From the IMG/VR virus record IMGVR_UViG_3300006754_007973, positions 1 to 30,074 of that record: a stretch of DNA of 30,074 nt, one strand, 5' to 3'. How positions within the stretch are numbered: the stretch's first letter is position 1; each line of letters begins with the position of its first letter. The notes beneath the pieces are model-generated. The model was not told where the DNA came from. It saw only the letters and a list, made by a program, of their open reading frames with translations, and did not search any database. Source of the stretch: a virus. Made by a program: the position numbers and the translations under genes. Positions 8,317 through 16,784 of this stretch are shown in pieces.

Positions 8317-8867
8317 GATTTCATATGGACGATCGCGGTATAAGATACTGTGACATATTTCCAGAAATAGGAAAAGGTGATATTAATATTACAATAATTG
8401 AAAGTGGAGCTGTAGCACTCTGGCACCGTCATGAAAATCAAACAGATTATCAGTTTGTAATTAAAGGATCATTAAAAATTGGTATAGCTAATCTGCCATC
8501 TCGTTACCACTGCGACGATGGTTCAGATAGAATGGAAAAAGATTGGCAAGAAAAATATTATCATATTCATAAAGATTCATATAATGCTAGTCTAGCAAGG
8601 TTGCGCAGCGCACCGAATAATAAATATATAAAATATTCTAAAATATTTGAAAAAACAGATGCAAGATGTGATTGGCATTATTTATCAGAACGTAATGCAA
8701 ATCAGGGCCCTTTATTTATTCCTGCAGGCCTGTGGCATGGATGTTATAACTATACAAACGAACCAGCAATTCTTTGTTATCATATAACAAATAAATGGGA
8801 TGGAACTGATGAAGAACGCTGCGATCCAGATATATTAGGCTGGAAATACGAACGGATCGTTAAATAA
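8313..8867 (+). CDS. RmlC-like cupin sugar epimerase
   Basis: About 184 residues from GTG at 8313. An ATG at 8301 is in frame, but it sits directly against its AAAGGA, whereas the GTG has GGAG six bases upstream, so the GTG is the better start. The fold is cupin: WHRHENQTDYQFVIKGSLKIG gives the first half, and FIPAGLWHGCYNY followed by an acidic tail with CDPDILGW resembles the end of dTDP-4-dehydrorhamnose 3,5-epimerase (the HGF and NDP signatures). Such enzymes epimerise a nucleotide-linked keto-sugar in the cytoplasm. The RmlD-like gene lies upstream and a GalE-like gene overlaps its stop by one base. The exact sugar is unknown. Confidence 0.75.
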   Translation: MRFHMDDRGIRYCDIFPEIGKGDINITIIESGAVALWHRHENQTDYQFVIKGSLKIGIANLPSRYHCDDGSDRMEKDWQEKYYHIHKDSYNASLARLRSAPNNKYIKYSKIFEKTDARCDWHYLSERNANQGPLFIPAGLWHGCYNYTNEPAILCYHITNKWDGTDEERCDPDILGWKYERIVK

Positions 8868-10078
8868 TGAAAATTGGTGAAGGAAGATGGCATGCTGGTT
8901 TTGGAACCGACATTAAATATGATTATAAGGAAGATCTAAAGAAAATGAAGGAAAGAAACGATCGATATAAAGCTAACAAAGTCCGAACGTTATTTGATGA
9001 TTTTGAAGATAAGAAAGAAGTGCATCTTATTACTGGCGGTCTTGGCCATGTTGGTTCTTATATTGTTGAATATCTAGCAAATACTCGCCGTCATTGTACT
9101 ATCGTTGTTGTTGACAATTTTTATAATGGTAAAATTGAAAATCTTAATGATTCAAGGCCAATTACATCGGCAAAAGGAATACAAATTATAGTTAAAAAAT
9201 GTGATATAAAAACATTTTCAGATTTGGAACATGTGTTTGAAGAGTTCAAGCCTGATTTTGTATATCATCAAGCATCAATGTTAACATTAGATTCTAAACA
9301 AGATAGAATAAAGGCTGTTGAAGTTAATATACTTGGTAGTGCAAATGTATTTGAATGTTGCATAAAATTTAATATAAAGAAACTAGTATATGCATCATCA
9401 GCATCAGTCTTTGGTGATCCTCAATATATTCCTGTAAATGAAGAACATCCAAAACAATGTAAATTACTTTATGGAGCTACAAAAAATGCTACAGAAGAAT
9501 TGGCAAAATCATGGTGTGATGAAGAAGGTTTGAAATTTGTTGGCCTTAGATATTTTAATGTTTATGGTCCTAGACAATCAACTTTAAATGTATATACTCA
9601 AATAGTACCAAAGTGGATTAATGCATTTATTGATGGTAAATCAATTACAGTTTATGGTGATGGTTCTCAAACAATGGATTTAATTTATGGAAAAGATATT
9701 GGTAGATTGAATGTTCTAGCGATGCGACATGAAAATTTGTTTAGAAATATAAATGATAGGCCTAAAGGTTTGCCTCGTGGACATCATCGGTCGACGAGCG
9801 TTCGTGCATTTGATGGATTTATTAATATAGGTTCTGGAATTCAAACATCTGTTATGGAACTTATGAGGGCTATGACAAAAGAATTAGAGAAACAAGGTAT
9901 TGATACATCATTATCAAAAATAGATTATATAGAACATGATCCAAATTTAGTTAAGAGAAGGCAGTGTGATATAACACGTCAAACAGAATTTTTGAATCCA
10001 AGAAACTTGATAACTGTAGATGAAGGAATGAGATATACTATCAAGGAGATTCTTCGTGAACGAGCTATACTTAAATAA
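8867..10078 (+). CDS. NAD-dependent nucleotide-sugar epimerase/dehydratase, GalE-like
   Basis: 403 residues, longer than typical GalE (about 340) because of a charged N-terminal extension of about 50 residues. The Rossmann motif GGLGHVG lies at 57-63. ASSASVFGD and the catalytic Y202-G-A-T-K206 follow, then RYFNVYGPRQ, a hallmark of the UDP-glucose 4-epimerase/WbpP group. It should interconvert or dehydrate a UDP- or similar nucleotide sugar. A short GC-rich patch at about 9784-9808 (LPRGHHRSTSVRAF) breaks the AT-rich codon use and has no obvious role in the fold. The TAATG overlap links it to the RmlC-like gene, and its end overlaps the nucleotidyltransferase gene by 23 bases. Confidence 0.88.
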   Translation: MKIGEGRWHAGFGTDIKYDYKEDLKKMKERNDRYKANKVRTLFDDFEDKKEVHLITGGLGHVGSYIVEYLANTRRHCTIVVVDNFYNGKIENLNDSRPITSAKGIQIIVKKCDIKTFSDLEHVFEEFKPDFVYHQASMLTLDSKQDRIKAVEVNILGSANVFECCIKFNIKKLVYASSASVFGDPQYIPVNEEHPKQCKLLYGATKNATEELAKSWCDEEGLKFVGLRYFNVYGPRQSTLNVYTQIVPKWINAFIDGKSITVYGDGSQTMDLIYGKDIGRLNVLAMRHENLFRNINDRPKGLPRGHHRSTSVRAFDGFINIGSGIQTSVMELMRAMTKELEKQGIDTSLSKIDYIEHDPNLVKRRQCDITRQTEFLNPRNLITVDEGMRYTIKEILRERAILK

Positions 10079-10526
10079 TCTTACAAGGATATTAGATATT
10101 GTAAGATCAAAATATCTACGTAATAAATCTACGAGAAAAATTGTTTTTACAAGTGGATGTTTTGATATATTGCACCGAGGTCATATAGAATTATTTAAGG
10201 CAGCTAAAAAAACAGATACATTTTTAATAGTTGGTGTAAATTCTGATAGAACAATCAAAAAATTAAAAGGGCATACTAGGCCTTATATTAATCAGAGTGA
10301 CCGTGTAGCAATATTAGAAGCAATAAAATATATTGACTATGTGCAAATATTTGATACTATGTCTGTTTTACCTCTTATAGAATTAGTAAAACCTGATATA
10401 TTAATAAAAGGTAGAGATTATACAAATAAAAAAGATATAGTTGGTTCGAAATTTGTAGAATCATATGGTGGTAAAGTTGTTATTTACCCTTTACATAAAA
10501 AGTGTTTCCATAATAGATTATTTTAA
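10056..10526 (+). CDS. RfaE2/HldE-C-type sugar-phosphate nucleotidyltransferase
   Basis: 156 residues from GTG, with AAGGAG seven bases upstream. It is a cytidylyltransferase-fold protein: FTSGCFDILHRGHIELF gives the HxGH nucleotide-binding motif at H40-R-G-H43, and KGRDYTNKKDIVG resembles the KGGDYxxExVVG segment of D-glycero-beta-D-manno-heptose 1-phosphate adenylyltransferase (the C-terminal half of HldE, also called RfaE2). It would attach AMP (or CMP) to a sugar phosphate, making ADP-heptose if the substrate is heptose 1-phosphate. The other enzymes of heptose synthesis are encoded at 12729, 17099 and 18152. Glycerol-3-phosphate cytidylyltransferase-like activity is an alternative. It ends one base before the next ATG. 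Confidence 0.85.
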   Translation: MNELYLNNLTRILDIVRSKYLRNKSTRKIVFTSGCFDILHRGHIELFKAAKKTDTFLIVGVNSDRTIKKLKGHTRPYINQSDRVAILEAIKYIDYVQIFDTMSVLPLIELVKPDILIKGRDYTNKKDIVGSKFVESYGGKVVIYPLHKKCFHNRLF

Positions 10527-11096
10527 ATGGCAAAAATGTTTCGTAAAAAAGTATATGGTATAGGTTTACCAAGGACAGGTTCTACATCTTTAAGCAAAGC
10601 ATTAGAAATTTTAGGATATGAAGGTATCCATAAATGTATATTACACCCAGATAGTAAAGAAATAAATGCAAAGGTAAATACACCTTTTATTTGCACGAGC
10701 GTAGGCGGTCGCAACGCGGTCCGCTCCTCAGATACGTATAAATCATACAGCATTGATAATAGATATTGGAAAAATTATCAAGATATATATAAATGGGAAC
10801 CAGATGCATTTTTTATTTTGACAACTCGTGATGCAACAAGTTGGAATAAATCTACAGAAAAATTTAATGTTGATTGTTTTGCAACTGTAAAAAGAAACAG
10901 AACATGTAAACTAAATAAAATTCCATACATATCTGATTATCAAAACGAGGTAGATGTATTTTTTTATAATAATCCTTCAAATTATTTAAATTTCGATATA
11001 TTTCAAGGAGATGGATGGAAAGAACTTTGTAAATTCCTCCATGAGGATGTTCCTCGATGGAAATATTTCCCTAAGGTATTAAAAGAAAATGAGTAA
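10527..11096 (+). CDS. Sulfotransferase family protein (Sulfotransfer_4-like)
   Basis: 189 residues. GIGLPRTGSTSLSKAL at residues 11-26 is the 5'-phosphosulfate-binding loop of PAPS-dependent sulfotransferases. LTTRDATSWNKS matches the 3'-phosphate-binding strand with its Arg and Ser. DGWKELCKFL followed by a Pro and KYFP near the C-terminus is typical of the small Sulfotransfer_4 family. It is expected to move sulfate from PAPS to a sugar hydroxyl in the cytoplasm. Placed among glycosyltransferases, the likely target is the glycan built by this island. A GC-rich stretch at about 10697-10733 encodes SVGGRNAVRSSD with codons unlike the rest of the gene. The start follows the preceding stop with no gap and the end overlaps the next gene by 8 bases. 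Confidence 0.83.
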   Translation: MAKMFRKKVYGIGLPRTGSTSLSKALEILGYEGIHKCILHPDSKEINAKVNTPFICTSVGGRNAVRSSDTYKSYSIDNRYWKNYQDIYKWEPDAFFILTTRDATSWNKSTEKFNVDCFATVKRNRTCKLNKIPYISDYQNEVDVFFYNNPSNYLNFDIFQGDGWKELCKFLHEDVPRWKYFPKVLKENE

Positions 11097-12072
11097 TACA
11101 AGTTATTTTCATGTTCTCTCATTATGTGGTTTTGGCGACATACTTTCTCACCTAACTAGAATTAAGGCAGTGAAGAAGAAATATCCAGAACACATAGTGA
11201 AATTTTGGTTAGGAGGTTTTGGCAAAGCTCCTCAATTTTCAAAAGAACAAATCGAACGCGAAGGTTATGAGGCTATGATTGTAAAAAATCTAAATTTCCA
11301 TAACCAACTTCCTGCCATTAGAAAACTATTCTTAGATCAAGTAGTTCAAGAAAATGATATCTTTGAAGATTGGTCATTTTGTGAAGAGATCTTTCAGAAT
11401 AAAGAACCATCTTTTATGCAATACGATATGGAGTTTCCATACAATTATAGTATAGGTAGAGAAAAAACAGAAGATGAAAAATGGTATATTGATTTTACTA
11501 AAGATGATAGTAGAGCATTAGTAGCTATACACCCATTAACAAAATCAGGTAACGCTGAAGGTTTTGAACATGATCTTCAAGCAGGCAGATTTTGGGATAA
11601 AGATAAATGGGTAGAACTATGTGTAAAATTAATACAGTCAAATAGAATACCAGCATTCATTGGTATGGGCGATGAAGATTGGGGAGTTATGGATGAGCTT
11701 GATAAAATGGGCTATAAGGCATTCTATCAAAATTATATGGGTTTCACAATAGAAGAACAAGTAAGATTTCTTCAAGATGGATGTAGAGGATGTATTGCTA
11801 CAAATTCATGGGATTGGGAAATATCATCAAGAGCTGGTTTACCAACGATATGCTTTTATACTAAGAATCATTTCTTTATTAAAATTCATACACTACAAGG
11901 GCTATCTGAATTTTGGGATAATTGTTATATAGAGACAGACAATAAGGTAACAGCAGATTCCATATTTGATAAATTTATTTATATGGATGAAAACAAAAAA
12001 CGACCCCAAGTAAAATATTCAGCATGTATGATTACACTGGATGATGAAGAGGATTTAGAAAATGAAGTATAG
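11089..12072 (+). CDS. GT9/GT-B heptosyltransferase-like glycosyltransferase with a fused C-terminal scar
   Basis: 327 residues. The N-terminal LCGFGDILSHLTRIKAVKKKYP matches the G-x-GD-x-L...ALK opening of family GT9, WDKDKWVELCVKLI plus FIGMGDEDW matches the second Rossmann half, and ATNSWDWEISSRAGLPTI sits where heptosyltransferases have TGPMHLAAA. The catalytic details therefore differ from the GT9 domain at 4131. It should transfer a sugar from a nucleotide donor in the cytoplasm. The last 20 residues (from V308) look like the first residues of a GT2 enzyme and duplicate the start of the next gene at protein level, which suggests a recombination junction. The gene ends in TAG and overlaps the next ATG by 11 bases. 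Confidence 0.82.
   Translation: MSNTSYFHVLSLCGFGDILSHLTRIKAVKKKYPEHIVKFWLGGFGKAPQFSKEQIEREGYEAMIVKNLNFHNQLPAIRKLFLDQVVQENDIFEDWSFCEEIFQNKEPSFMQYDMEFPYNYSIGREKTEDEKWYIDFTKDDSRALVAIHPLTKSGNAEGFEHDLQAGRFWDKDKWVELCVKLIQSNRIPAFIGMGDEDWGVMDELDKMGYKAFYQNYMGFTIEEQVRFLQDGCRGCIATNSWDWEISSRAGLPTICFYTKNHFFIKIHTLQGLSEFWDNCYIETDNKVTADSIFDKFIYMDENKKRPQVKYSACMITLDDEEDLENEV
12010..12063 (+). pseudogene. Remnant of a GT2 gene start fused to the preceding gene
   Basis: Codons from 12010 read VKYSACMITLDDEEDLEN, while the next gene begins MKYSICMITLNDIECIEK at 12062. Eleven of 18 residues agree, but many shared residues use different codons (TCA/AGT, ATT/ATA, ACA/ACT, CTG/CTA). So this is not a fresh duplication but the start of a diverged GT2 gene left in frame at the end of the GT9-like gene. 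Confidence 0.6.
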
Positions 12073-12736
12073 TATATGTATGATAACTCTAAATGATATT
12101 GAATGCATAGAAAAAACATTACAAAACTTATGCCCATTCATAAATGATGAATTTATTATAATTGATGGAGGTTCTTCAGATGGCACTTTAGAGTTAATAG
12201 AAAAATATGCAAACAATTATAATATTATGTTATTCTCAGAATCTTGGAATGATGATTTTTCATATCAGAAAAATTTAGCTATTGAAAAAGCAAAAAATAA
12301 ATGGATATTATGGGTAGATGCAGATGAAACTTATGAATATGTTTTTCTTTGTCAACTTCCTTGGTATATATGGGATGCAGAAAGAAATGGTGTAGATTGT
12401 ATCTACGTACCAAGAATCAATACAATAGAAGGATTACCAGATGAAGAGTTACAGAAATACACTCAGGAACAAGGTTGGCAAATGTCAGGATTCCGTTGGA
12501 TCAATTATCCTGATACCCAACAACGAATTTTCAAGTCAAACTGCAAATTCGTCGGTCGTTCTCATGAACGAATTGTTGGAGCATCTAGAGAAAGTTCTCT
12601 TGTTGGGCAACACATACTTCACCCCAAAACAAAAGACCGTCAACAACGTGGCCTTGATAGAGAAAAACACCTTTATGAACATGAAGCACAAAATGTGTTA
12701 GATAGAATTATGGAAGGAGAAGAAAAATATGGCTAG
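12062..12736 (+). CDS. GT2 family glycosyltransferase, WaaE-like
   Basis: 224 residues, GT-A fold. ICMITLNDIECIEKTL opens the nucleotide-binding domain, IIDGGSSDGTLELIEKYA (near 36-53) is the donor-binding loop, and WVDADE gives the metal-binding DxD at D86-A-D88. QRIFKSNCKFVGRSHERI matches the acceptor-side segment of the LPS-core beta-glucosyltransferase WaaE/SunS-type group. It should add a hexose to a lipid- or sugar-linked acceptor at the cytoplasmic face. It overlaps both neighbours, so translation is coupled. Its start is duplicated at the end of the upstream gene. Confidence 0.87.
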   Translation: MKYSICMITLNDIECIEKTLQNLCPFINDEFIIIDGGSSDGTLELIEKYANNYNIMLFSESWNDDFSYQKNLAIEKAKNKWILWVDADETYEYVFLCQLPWYIWDAERNGVDCIYVPRINTIEGLPDEELQKYTQEQGWQMSGFRWINYPDTQQRIFKSNCKFVGRSHERIVGASRESSLVGQHILHPKTKDRQQRGLDREKHLYEHEAQNVLDRIMEGEEKYG

Positions 12737-13118
12737 ATATTGTTTTGATTTAGACGGAACATTGGTAACAGATATGCAGGGTAAATATGAATTATGTAAA
12801 CCTATACCTAAAGCCATAGAAAAAGTAAGAAGGTTATGGGAATCAGGCCATAAGATATCCATTCAGACTGCAAGAGGCGTATCATCTAAGAGGGAAAGAT
12901 ATAGGCTAACCGTAAAGCAGTTGGCAGATTTTAGAATTCCTTATGATGAATTGATTGTAGGTTATAAACCAAGTGCAGATTATTTTATAGATGATAAAGC
13001 AATTAATGCACAAGACTGGTTGGATGATGAAGAGGAAGCATTAAAGAAAGTTAAGGCAATAGATCATGAGGATAGGTTTATAGAAGTAGGATTACCTATA
13101 AGGTTTGATGGAGAATGA
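12729..13118 (+). CDS. HAD-superfamily phosphatase, EcbF/BcbF capsule type
   Basis: 129 residues, the size of the EcbF/BcbF capsule-locus phosphatases. Motif I is FDLDGT with the nucleophile D7 and D9, motif II is T47 in QTARG, motif III is K80, and motif IV is the DD pair D88-D89 in YFIDDKAIN. All HAD catalytic residues are therefore present. It should remove phosphate from a small sugar or nucleotide-sugar intermediate. In this context it is the best candidate for the heptose 1,7-bisphosphate phosphatase step, although it is not clearly GmhB: it lacks GmhB's zinc-binding cysteines and is shorter. It overlaps the genes on both sides by a few bases. Confidence 0.85.
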   Translation: MARYCFDLDGTLVTDMQGKYELCKPIPKAIEKVRRLWESGHKISIQTARGVSSKRERYRLTVKQLADFRIPYDELIVGYKPSADYFIDDKAINAQDWLDDEEEALKKVKAIDHEDRFIEVGLPIRFDGE

Positions 13119-14152
13119 AAAAGATTCTAATAATTCAGACTCCTCATTATGATTTTACATCTTCAAATTTAATAGAAGGTTTACATCATCTTATAGTTAG
13201 AAGAAATGCAGATATAGAATTTTTCACAACTGAAGAAAGTAATTATAGTTATGCATACGATAAAGGTTTGTTAAATAATTATACAATGAGAGAAGAGGAG
13301 GTTGTAGATTACGGTCAACAAGAAGCTGATATAATTGTTCTTACTTCAAATAGAGAAGTTAAGTTACACTTAGTAAATAAAATAAACAGGCCTGAAAAGA
13401 TGGTTTATCTCGATGGTCTAGATGAATATAATTTAGCAGATTATCCTAGTAAATATGTTTGTTATTTCAAAAGAGAATTTATGGTTGGAACAATCTATGA
13501 AGAAAATAAAACAAATAATATGATACCATTCCCATTCGGTATAGAAAATAGATATTTTACAAAATTCGTAGATGGTGATAATTTAGCAATACATGAATTG
13601 GATGTTTCAAAATTAAAGTTCCCAAAAGAAAAAGATATAATTTTCAGTTGTATGTTTGGTAAGACAGATGATATGAAACCTTGGAGAACATGGATATCAG
13701 AAACAATTCAAGGTATGCAACTTAAAGACTCTATCACAAAACCAACATATGGTAGTGAGGGAATATATAAAAAGAAATTTTATATAAAGACAGGTGGTAG
13801 ATATCATTATAATTACTATGAAACATTATATAATACAAAAGTCTCAGTAGATGGTTATGGCGCACATGGTGCAAGTACATCTAGATTTTGGGAATCATTA
13901 GCAAATGGTTGTTTAGTTTTATCTCAGCCAGTAAGATATGCTTGGCCAGAAGGTAGTGAATTAATTGAAGATGAAGATTATGTAGCATTTGCCGATAGTG
14001 ATGAATTAATTGATAAGGTAAAAATGTTAGAGGAAAATCTAGATTTAGTGGATAAAATTGCAATGAGTGGCTTTAAGAAGATTAAAAAATATCATACTAA
14101 TAAAGCAAGAGCAAAGTTCTTTCTTGAAGAATGTGAGAGGTTTGGTTTATGA
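13115..14152 (+). CDS. CgeB-like glycosyltransferase (copy 1)
   Basis: 345 residues. It opens KILIIQTPHYDFTSSNLIEGL, then has VCYFKREF near the middle, FPFGIENRYF, and the C-terminal signature STSRFWESLANGCLVL at about 254-269, followed by a stretch of helix ending HTNKARAKFFLEE. This is the pattern of the CgeB/glycosyl-transferase-1-like group (GT-B fold) in which the conserved Glu of the C-terminal domain contacts the donor. The same pattern is found in the gene at 22553, clearly a paralog. It probably transfers a sugar in the cytoplasm; donor and acceptor are unknown. It overlaps the HAD gene by 4 bases and the GT4 gene by 4 bases (ATGA). Confidence 0.75.
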   Translation: MKKILIIQTPHYDFTSSNLIEGLHHLIVRRNADIEFFTTEESNYSYAYDKGLLNNYTMREEEVVDYGQQEADIIVLTSNREVKLHLVNKINRPEKMVYLDGLDEYNLADYPSKYVCYFKREFMVGTIYEENKTNNMIPFPFGIENRYFTKFVDGDNLAIHELDVSKLKFPKEKDIIFSCMFGKTDDMKPWRTWISETIQGMQLKDSITKPTYGSEGIYKKKFYIKTGGRYHYNYYETLYNTKVSVDGYGAHGASTSRFWESLANGCLVLSQPVRYAWPEGSELIEDEDYVAFADSDELIDKVKMLEENLDLVDKIAMSGFKKIKKYHTNKARAKFFLEECERFGL

Positions 14153-15183
14153 GACCTATTATTATTCACCATCATAACGATTTATCAATGGGGGGAACTC
14201 AGAAAATGTGTCAAATAATGATGAAGCATTTTGTAAAGGATACAACCTTCAATCATGTTTTAGCATATAAAGTACAAGGAGACAGAACCCGCGAAATATA
14301 TTTTAGAGAAATTATGGGCCAGAATAAACTTGCGGCTTATTCATCGATACCTGAGTTTGTAGCAATCATAAATAAAGTCAAACCTTTTATTATACACAGA
14401 TATTCAGCCGGCATACCTGAATTTCCATTTATCCCTGCTGTATCACAACATACAGACCATTTCGTCAGTACATCAGTGTTTGGAAACCAAGATGATACGA
14501 TTCCTATTTCAAAAGTTATATTCGTTTCCAAACACATTCAGCATTTGGCAAATAGATTTGGGGATAAGTATGAAGTGGTAAGAAATGCAGTAGAGGATAA
14601 AGTAACAGATGAAAACTTACGAAAAGATCTTAAGATTGATGGAGATACTATTGTGTTCGGTCATATTGGTAGACCTGATGATAATACTTTTGATAATCTT
14701 AACCTGATGGCATACAAGGAAATAGAGGACGAAAATACAATGTTCCTCTGGTTACCTGACCATGAAAACGCAAGGAATGCAGCAAAGGATATTGGCATCA
14801 AAAATATTATATTCCTTCCCAGAACAATGGATGATACTGAACTTGGTAAGTTTTATAATACAATAAATGTTTTGGCTCATAGCAGAAAAGATGGAGAATG
14901 CAACCCCGCAGTGATGTTTGAGGCGTTTGCATATAGTGTGCCTGTTATATCACATTATGGAATGCCCTTTAACGGTCACGTAGAATGTATTGCAGACGCT
15001 GGTTTTGTGGTTCCCCCAGGTGATATAAAAGAATATGCTAGGATCATGGAAAGGTTTAAAAATAAGACAATAGATTATTATAATCTTATGATTAATGCAA
15101 GGAAGAGGTATGATGAATGGGGAAGGGATAAAAAATGGGCACAAAAACAATTAAATATATATAAAGGGTTATTAAATGGGTAA
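14149..15183 (+). CDS. GT4 family glycosyltransferase
   Basis: 344 residues, GT-B fold. MGGTQKMCQIMMKHF near the N-terminus is the glycine-rich loop of GT4 enzymes, VIFVSKHI and VVRNAVED lie at the domain linker, FGHIGRPDD begins the C-terminal domain, and GECNPAVMFEAFAYSVPVIS (about 247-266) is the EX7E nucleotide-sugar-binding signature (Glu in GEC and Glu in FEAFA). These enzymes retain the anomeric configuration and work on LPS core, O-antigen or capsule sugars. Start at ATG 14149 overlaps the preceding stop (ATGA). The end overlaps the next gene by 8 bases. Substrates cannot be told from sequence. Confidence 0.88.
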   Translation: MRPIIIHHHNDLSMGGTQKMCQIMMKHFVKDTTFNHVLAYKVQGDRTREIYFREIMGQNKLAAYSSIPEFVAIINKVKPFIIHRYSAGIPEFPFIPAVSQHTDHFVSTSVFGNQDDTIPISKVIFVSKHIQHLANRFGDKYEVVRNAVEDKVTDENLRKDLKIDGDTIVFGHIGRPDDNTFDNLNLMAYKEIEDENTMFLWLPDHENARNAAKDIGIKNIIFLPRTMDDTELGKFYNTINVLAHSRKDGECNPAVMFEAFAYSVPVISHYGMPFNGHVECIADAGFVVPPGDIKEYARIMERFKNKTIDYYNLMINARKRYDEWGRDKKWAQKQLNIYKGLLNG

Positions 15184-15724
15184 TGAAATTAAAACAAAAG
15201 GAAATATACCTAGACAAATACCAAAATTTTTAATTGATGATGTTGTTCTTGTAGATGAAAAAGATAGTGTTTATATAGTTTTAGATAGAACTTGGAATAT
15301 AATAAGTTCAAATATTAGGTTTTGGACATATACATTACGTGATTTACGAAATACTGATGCATTAAAATTAGTAAGAAAAGAAAAAGAATTAGTTTTGAAG
15401 AAAAGACCGGTTGATAATTTGTATGAAGTTGAACAGAAGCAGGCAAATTTGCATAAACAATCTCCCGGATACATCTTACCAGGTAAGTGTACAATAGATG
15501 TACCGTTTGATAATAAAGGTGTAGATCATCCAAAACATTATAATTCACATCCAACAGGTATTGAATGCATTGATATTGTAAGGCATTATAATTTCAATAT
15601 TGGTAATGTAATAAAATATGTTTGGAGAGCTGGATTAAAAGATGGTGAAAATAATTTGAAGGATTTAGAAAAAGCACTCTGGTATTTACAGGATGAAATA
15701 AAATGCACAAAGACAAAGAAATAA
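15176..15724 (+). CDS. DUF3310 phage protein with an N-terminal extension
   Basis: 182 residues. Residues about 116-175 carry the DUF3310 signature: VDHPKHY at 116-122, GIECIDIVRHY, VIKYVWRAGLKDG and DLEKALWYLQDEI. DUF3310 (PF11753) is widespread in phages and is sometimes annotated as a nucleotide kinase, with weak experimental support. The first 90 residues look like a small beta-rich fold (DDVVLVDEKDSVYIVLDRTW) unlike the usual short version of this family. It has no link to sugar chemistry and shows that ordinary phage genes are interleaved with the glycan genes. Its start lies inside the GT4 gene. Confidence 0.85.
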   Translation: MGNEIKTKGNIPRQIPKFLIDDVVLVDEKDSVYIVLDRTWNIISSNIRFWTYTLRDLRNTDALKLVRKEKELVLKKRPVDNLYEVEQKQANLHKQSPGYILPGKCTIDVPFDNKGVDHPKHYNSHPTGIECIDIVRHYNFNIGNVIKYVWRAGLKDGENNLKDLEKALWYLQDEIKCTKTKK

Positions 15725-15772
15725 TAAAAGACAGAATCAATGCCTAGCCTCAGATATGAAAGGATATAGAGA

Positions 15773-16783
15773 TTGGTTAAAAATAAATTAAAGGTGTTCG
15801 TGACTGGAGCAGCCGGCTTCATCGGATCACATCTTTGTAAAAGGCTTGTAAATGATGGCCATGACGTAATTGGTATTGATAATATGTCAGTAGGATTCTA
15901 TGATAATATAGTTTCTCTTGAAAATGAAGAACGATTTGATTTCTGGGAAGATGACATTAGAAACTATTTCAGAGTTGATAAGGATATAGATGTTATTTAT
16001 CATCTTGCAGCTAGAGGAGAAACATACTGGTGTCAAGAAAATCCGCTTGAAGCCATTGATGTAAATATAAATGGAACAGTAGCAATGTTAGAATTTGCAA
16101 AAGCATGTAAGGTAAATCATTTTATTTTTGCTGATACATCGGCAGAATATGATAATATACCTATTCAAACTACAAATTCAATAACTAATTATCCGTCCAG
16201 AGAGTTTGATGAATGCTCACATAAGTGGGGCGTTTGGATGCCACGCGGATTTTATTCAATAACAAAAAATGCTGCATCACAATTTGTTAGGCGTTATGGC
16301 AATGAATATGGATTTGGAACTACATTGATTAGACCATTTAATGTTTATGGACCATCAATGAATCTTATTAGAGATATTCCTCCAGTTGTCGGCAGTTTTA
16401 CAAAGTCAATTTTAGAAGGTAGTGCTCCATATATTTTTGGTACTGGTGAAAAAAGAAGAGATTTTATTTTTATTAATGATGCAATAGAATTACTTAGTAG
16501 ATGTTTAACTCATAGGAATAAAATTGATACACTTACAGTTAATATGGGAACTGGTGAAAATTATTCTATCTATGAAGTATATGAACAAGTATGTAAAGAA
16601 ATATTAGGTATAGATGAAAATTGGCCAGAAATAGAATATAGAGAAGATAAAGATTATGAAGCTGAGATAACTTTGGCAGATATTTCTATAGCGAGAAGAA
16701 ATCTTGATTGGGAACCTAGAATTGATTTTGAAAACGGTGTTAAGAGAACAGTGAATGGTATTAGATTACAATTAGGATATTAA
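15773..16783 (+). CDS. NAD-dependent nucleotide-sugar epimerase/dehydratase
   Basis: 336 residues from TTG at 15773; AAAGGA lies eight bases upstream and no ATG fits the frame. The Rossmann loop TGAAGFIGSH is at 11-20, DTSAEYD supplies the catalytic Ser/Thr, and Y161-S-I-T-K165 is the catalytic pair. RPFNVYGPSM and RRDFIFINDAIELL complete the extended SDR pattern of GalE/RmlB/GDP-mannose-type enzymes. The exact reaction (4-epimerase or 4,6-dehydratase) is not decided by the motifs seen; GDP-heptose or UDP-sugar substrates are both possible, given the HddA-like kinase at 17099. It is followed by a small gene one base later. It is the third SDR enzyme of the island. Confidence 0.87.
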   Translation: MVKNKLKVFVTGAAGFIGSHLCKRLVNDGHDVIGIDNMSVGFYDNIVSLENEERFDFWEDDIRNYFRVDKDIDVIYHLAARGETYWCQENPLEAIDVNINGTVAMLEFAKACKVNHFIFADTSAEYDNIPIQTTNSITNYPSREFDECSHKWGVWMPRGFYSITKNAASQFVRRYGNEYGFGTTLIRPFNVYGPSMNLIRDIPPVVGSFTKSILEGSAPYIFGTGEKRRDFIFINDAIELLSRCLTHRNKIDTLTVNMGTGENYSIYEVYEQVCKEILGIDENWPEIEYREDKDYEAEITLADISIARRNLDWEPRIDFENGVKRTVNGIRLQLGY

Positions 16784-16784
16784 T

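Noticed and set aside
12441-12701. 86-codon + strand frame inside the GT2 gene
   Set aside because: Fully nested in the well-supported GT2 gene in another frame, with low-complexity composition and no start signal.
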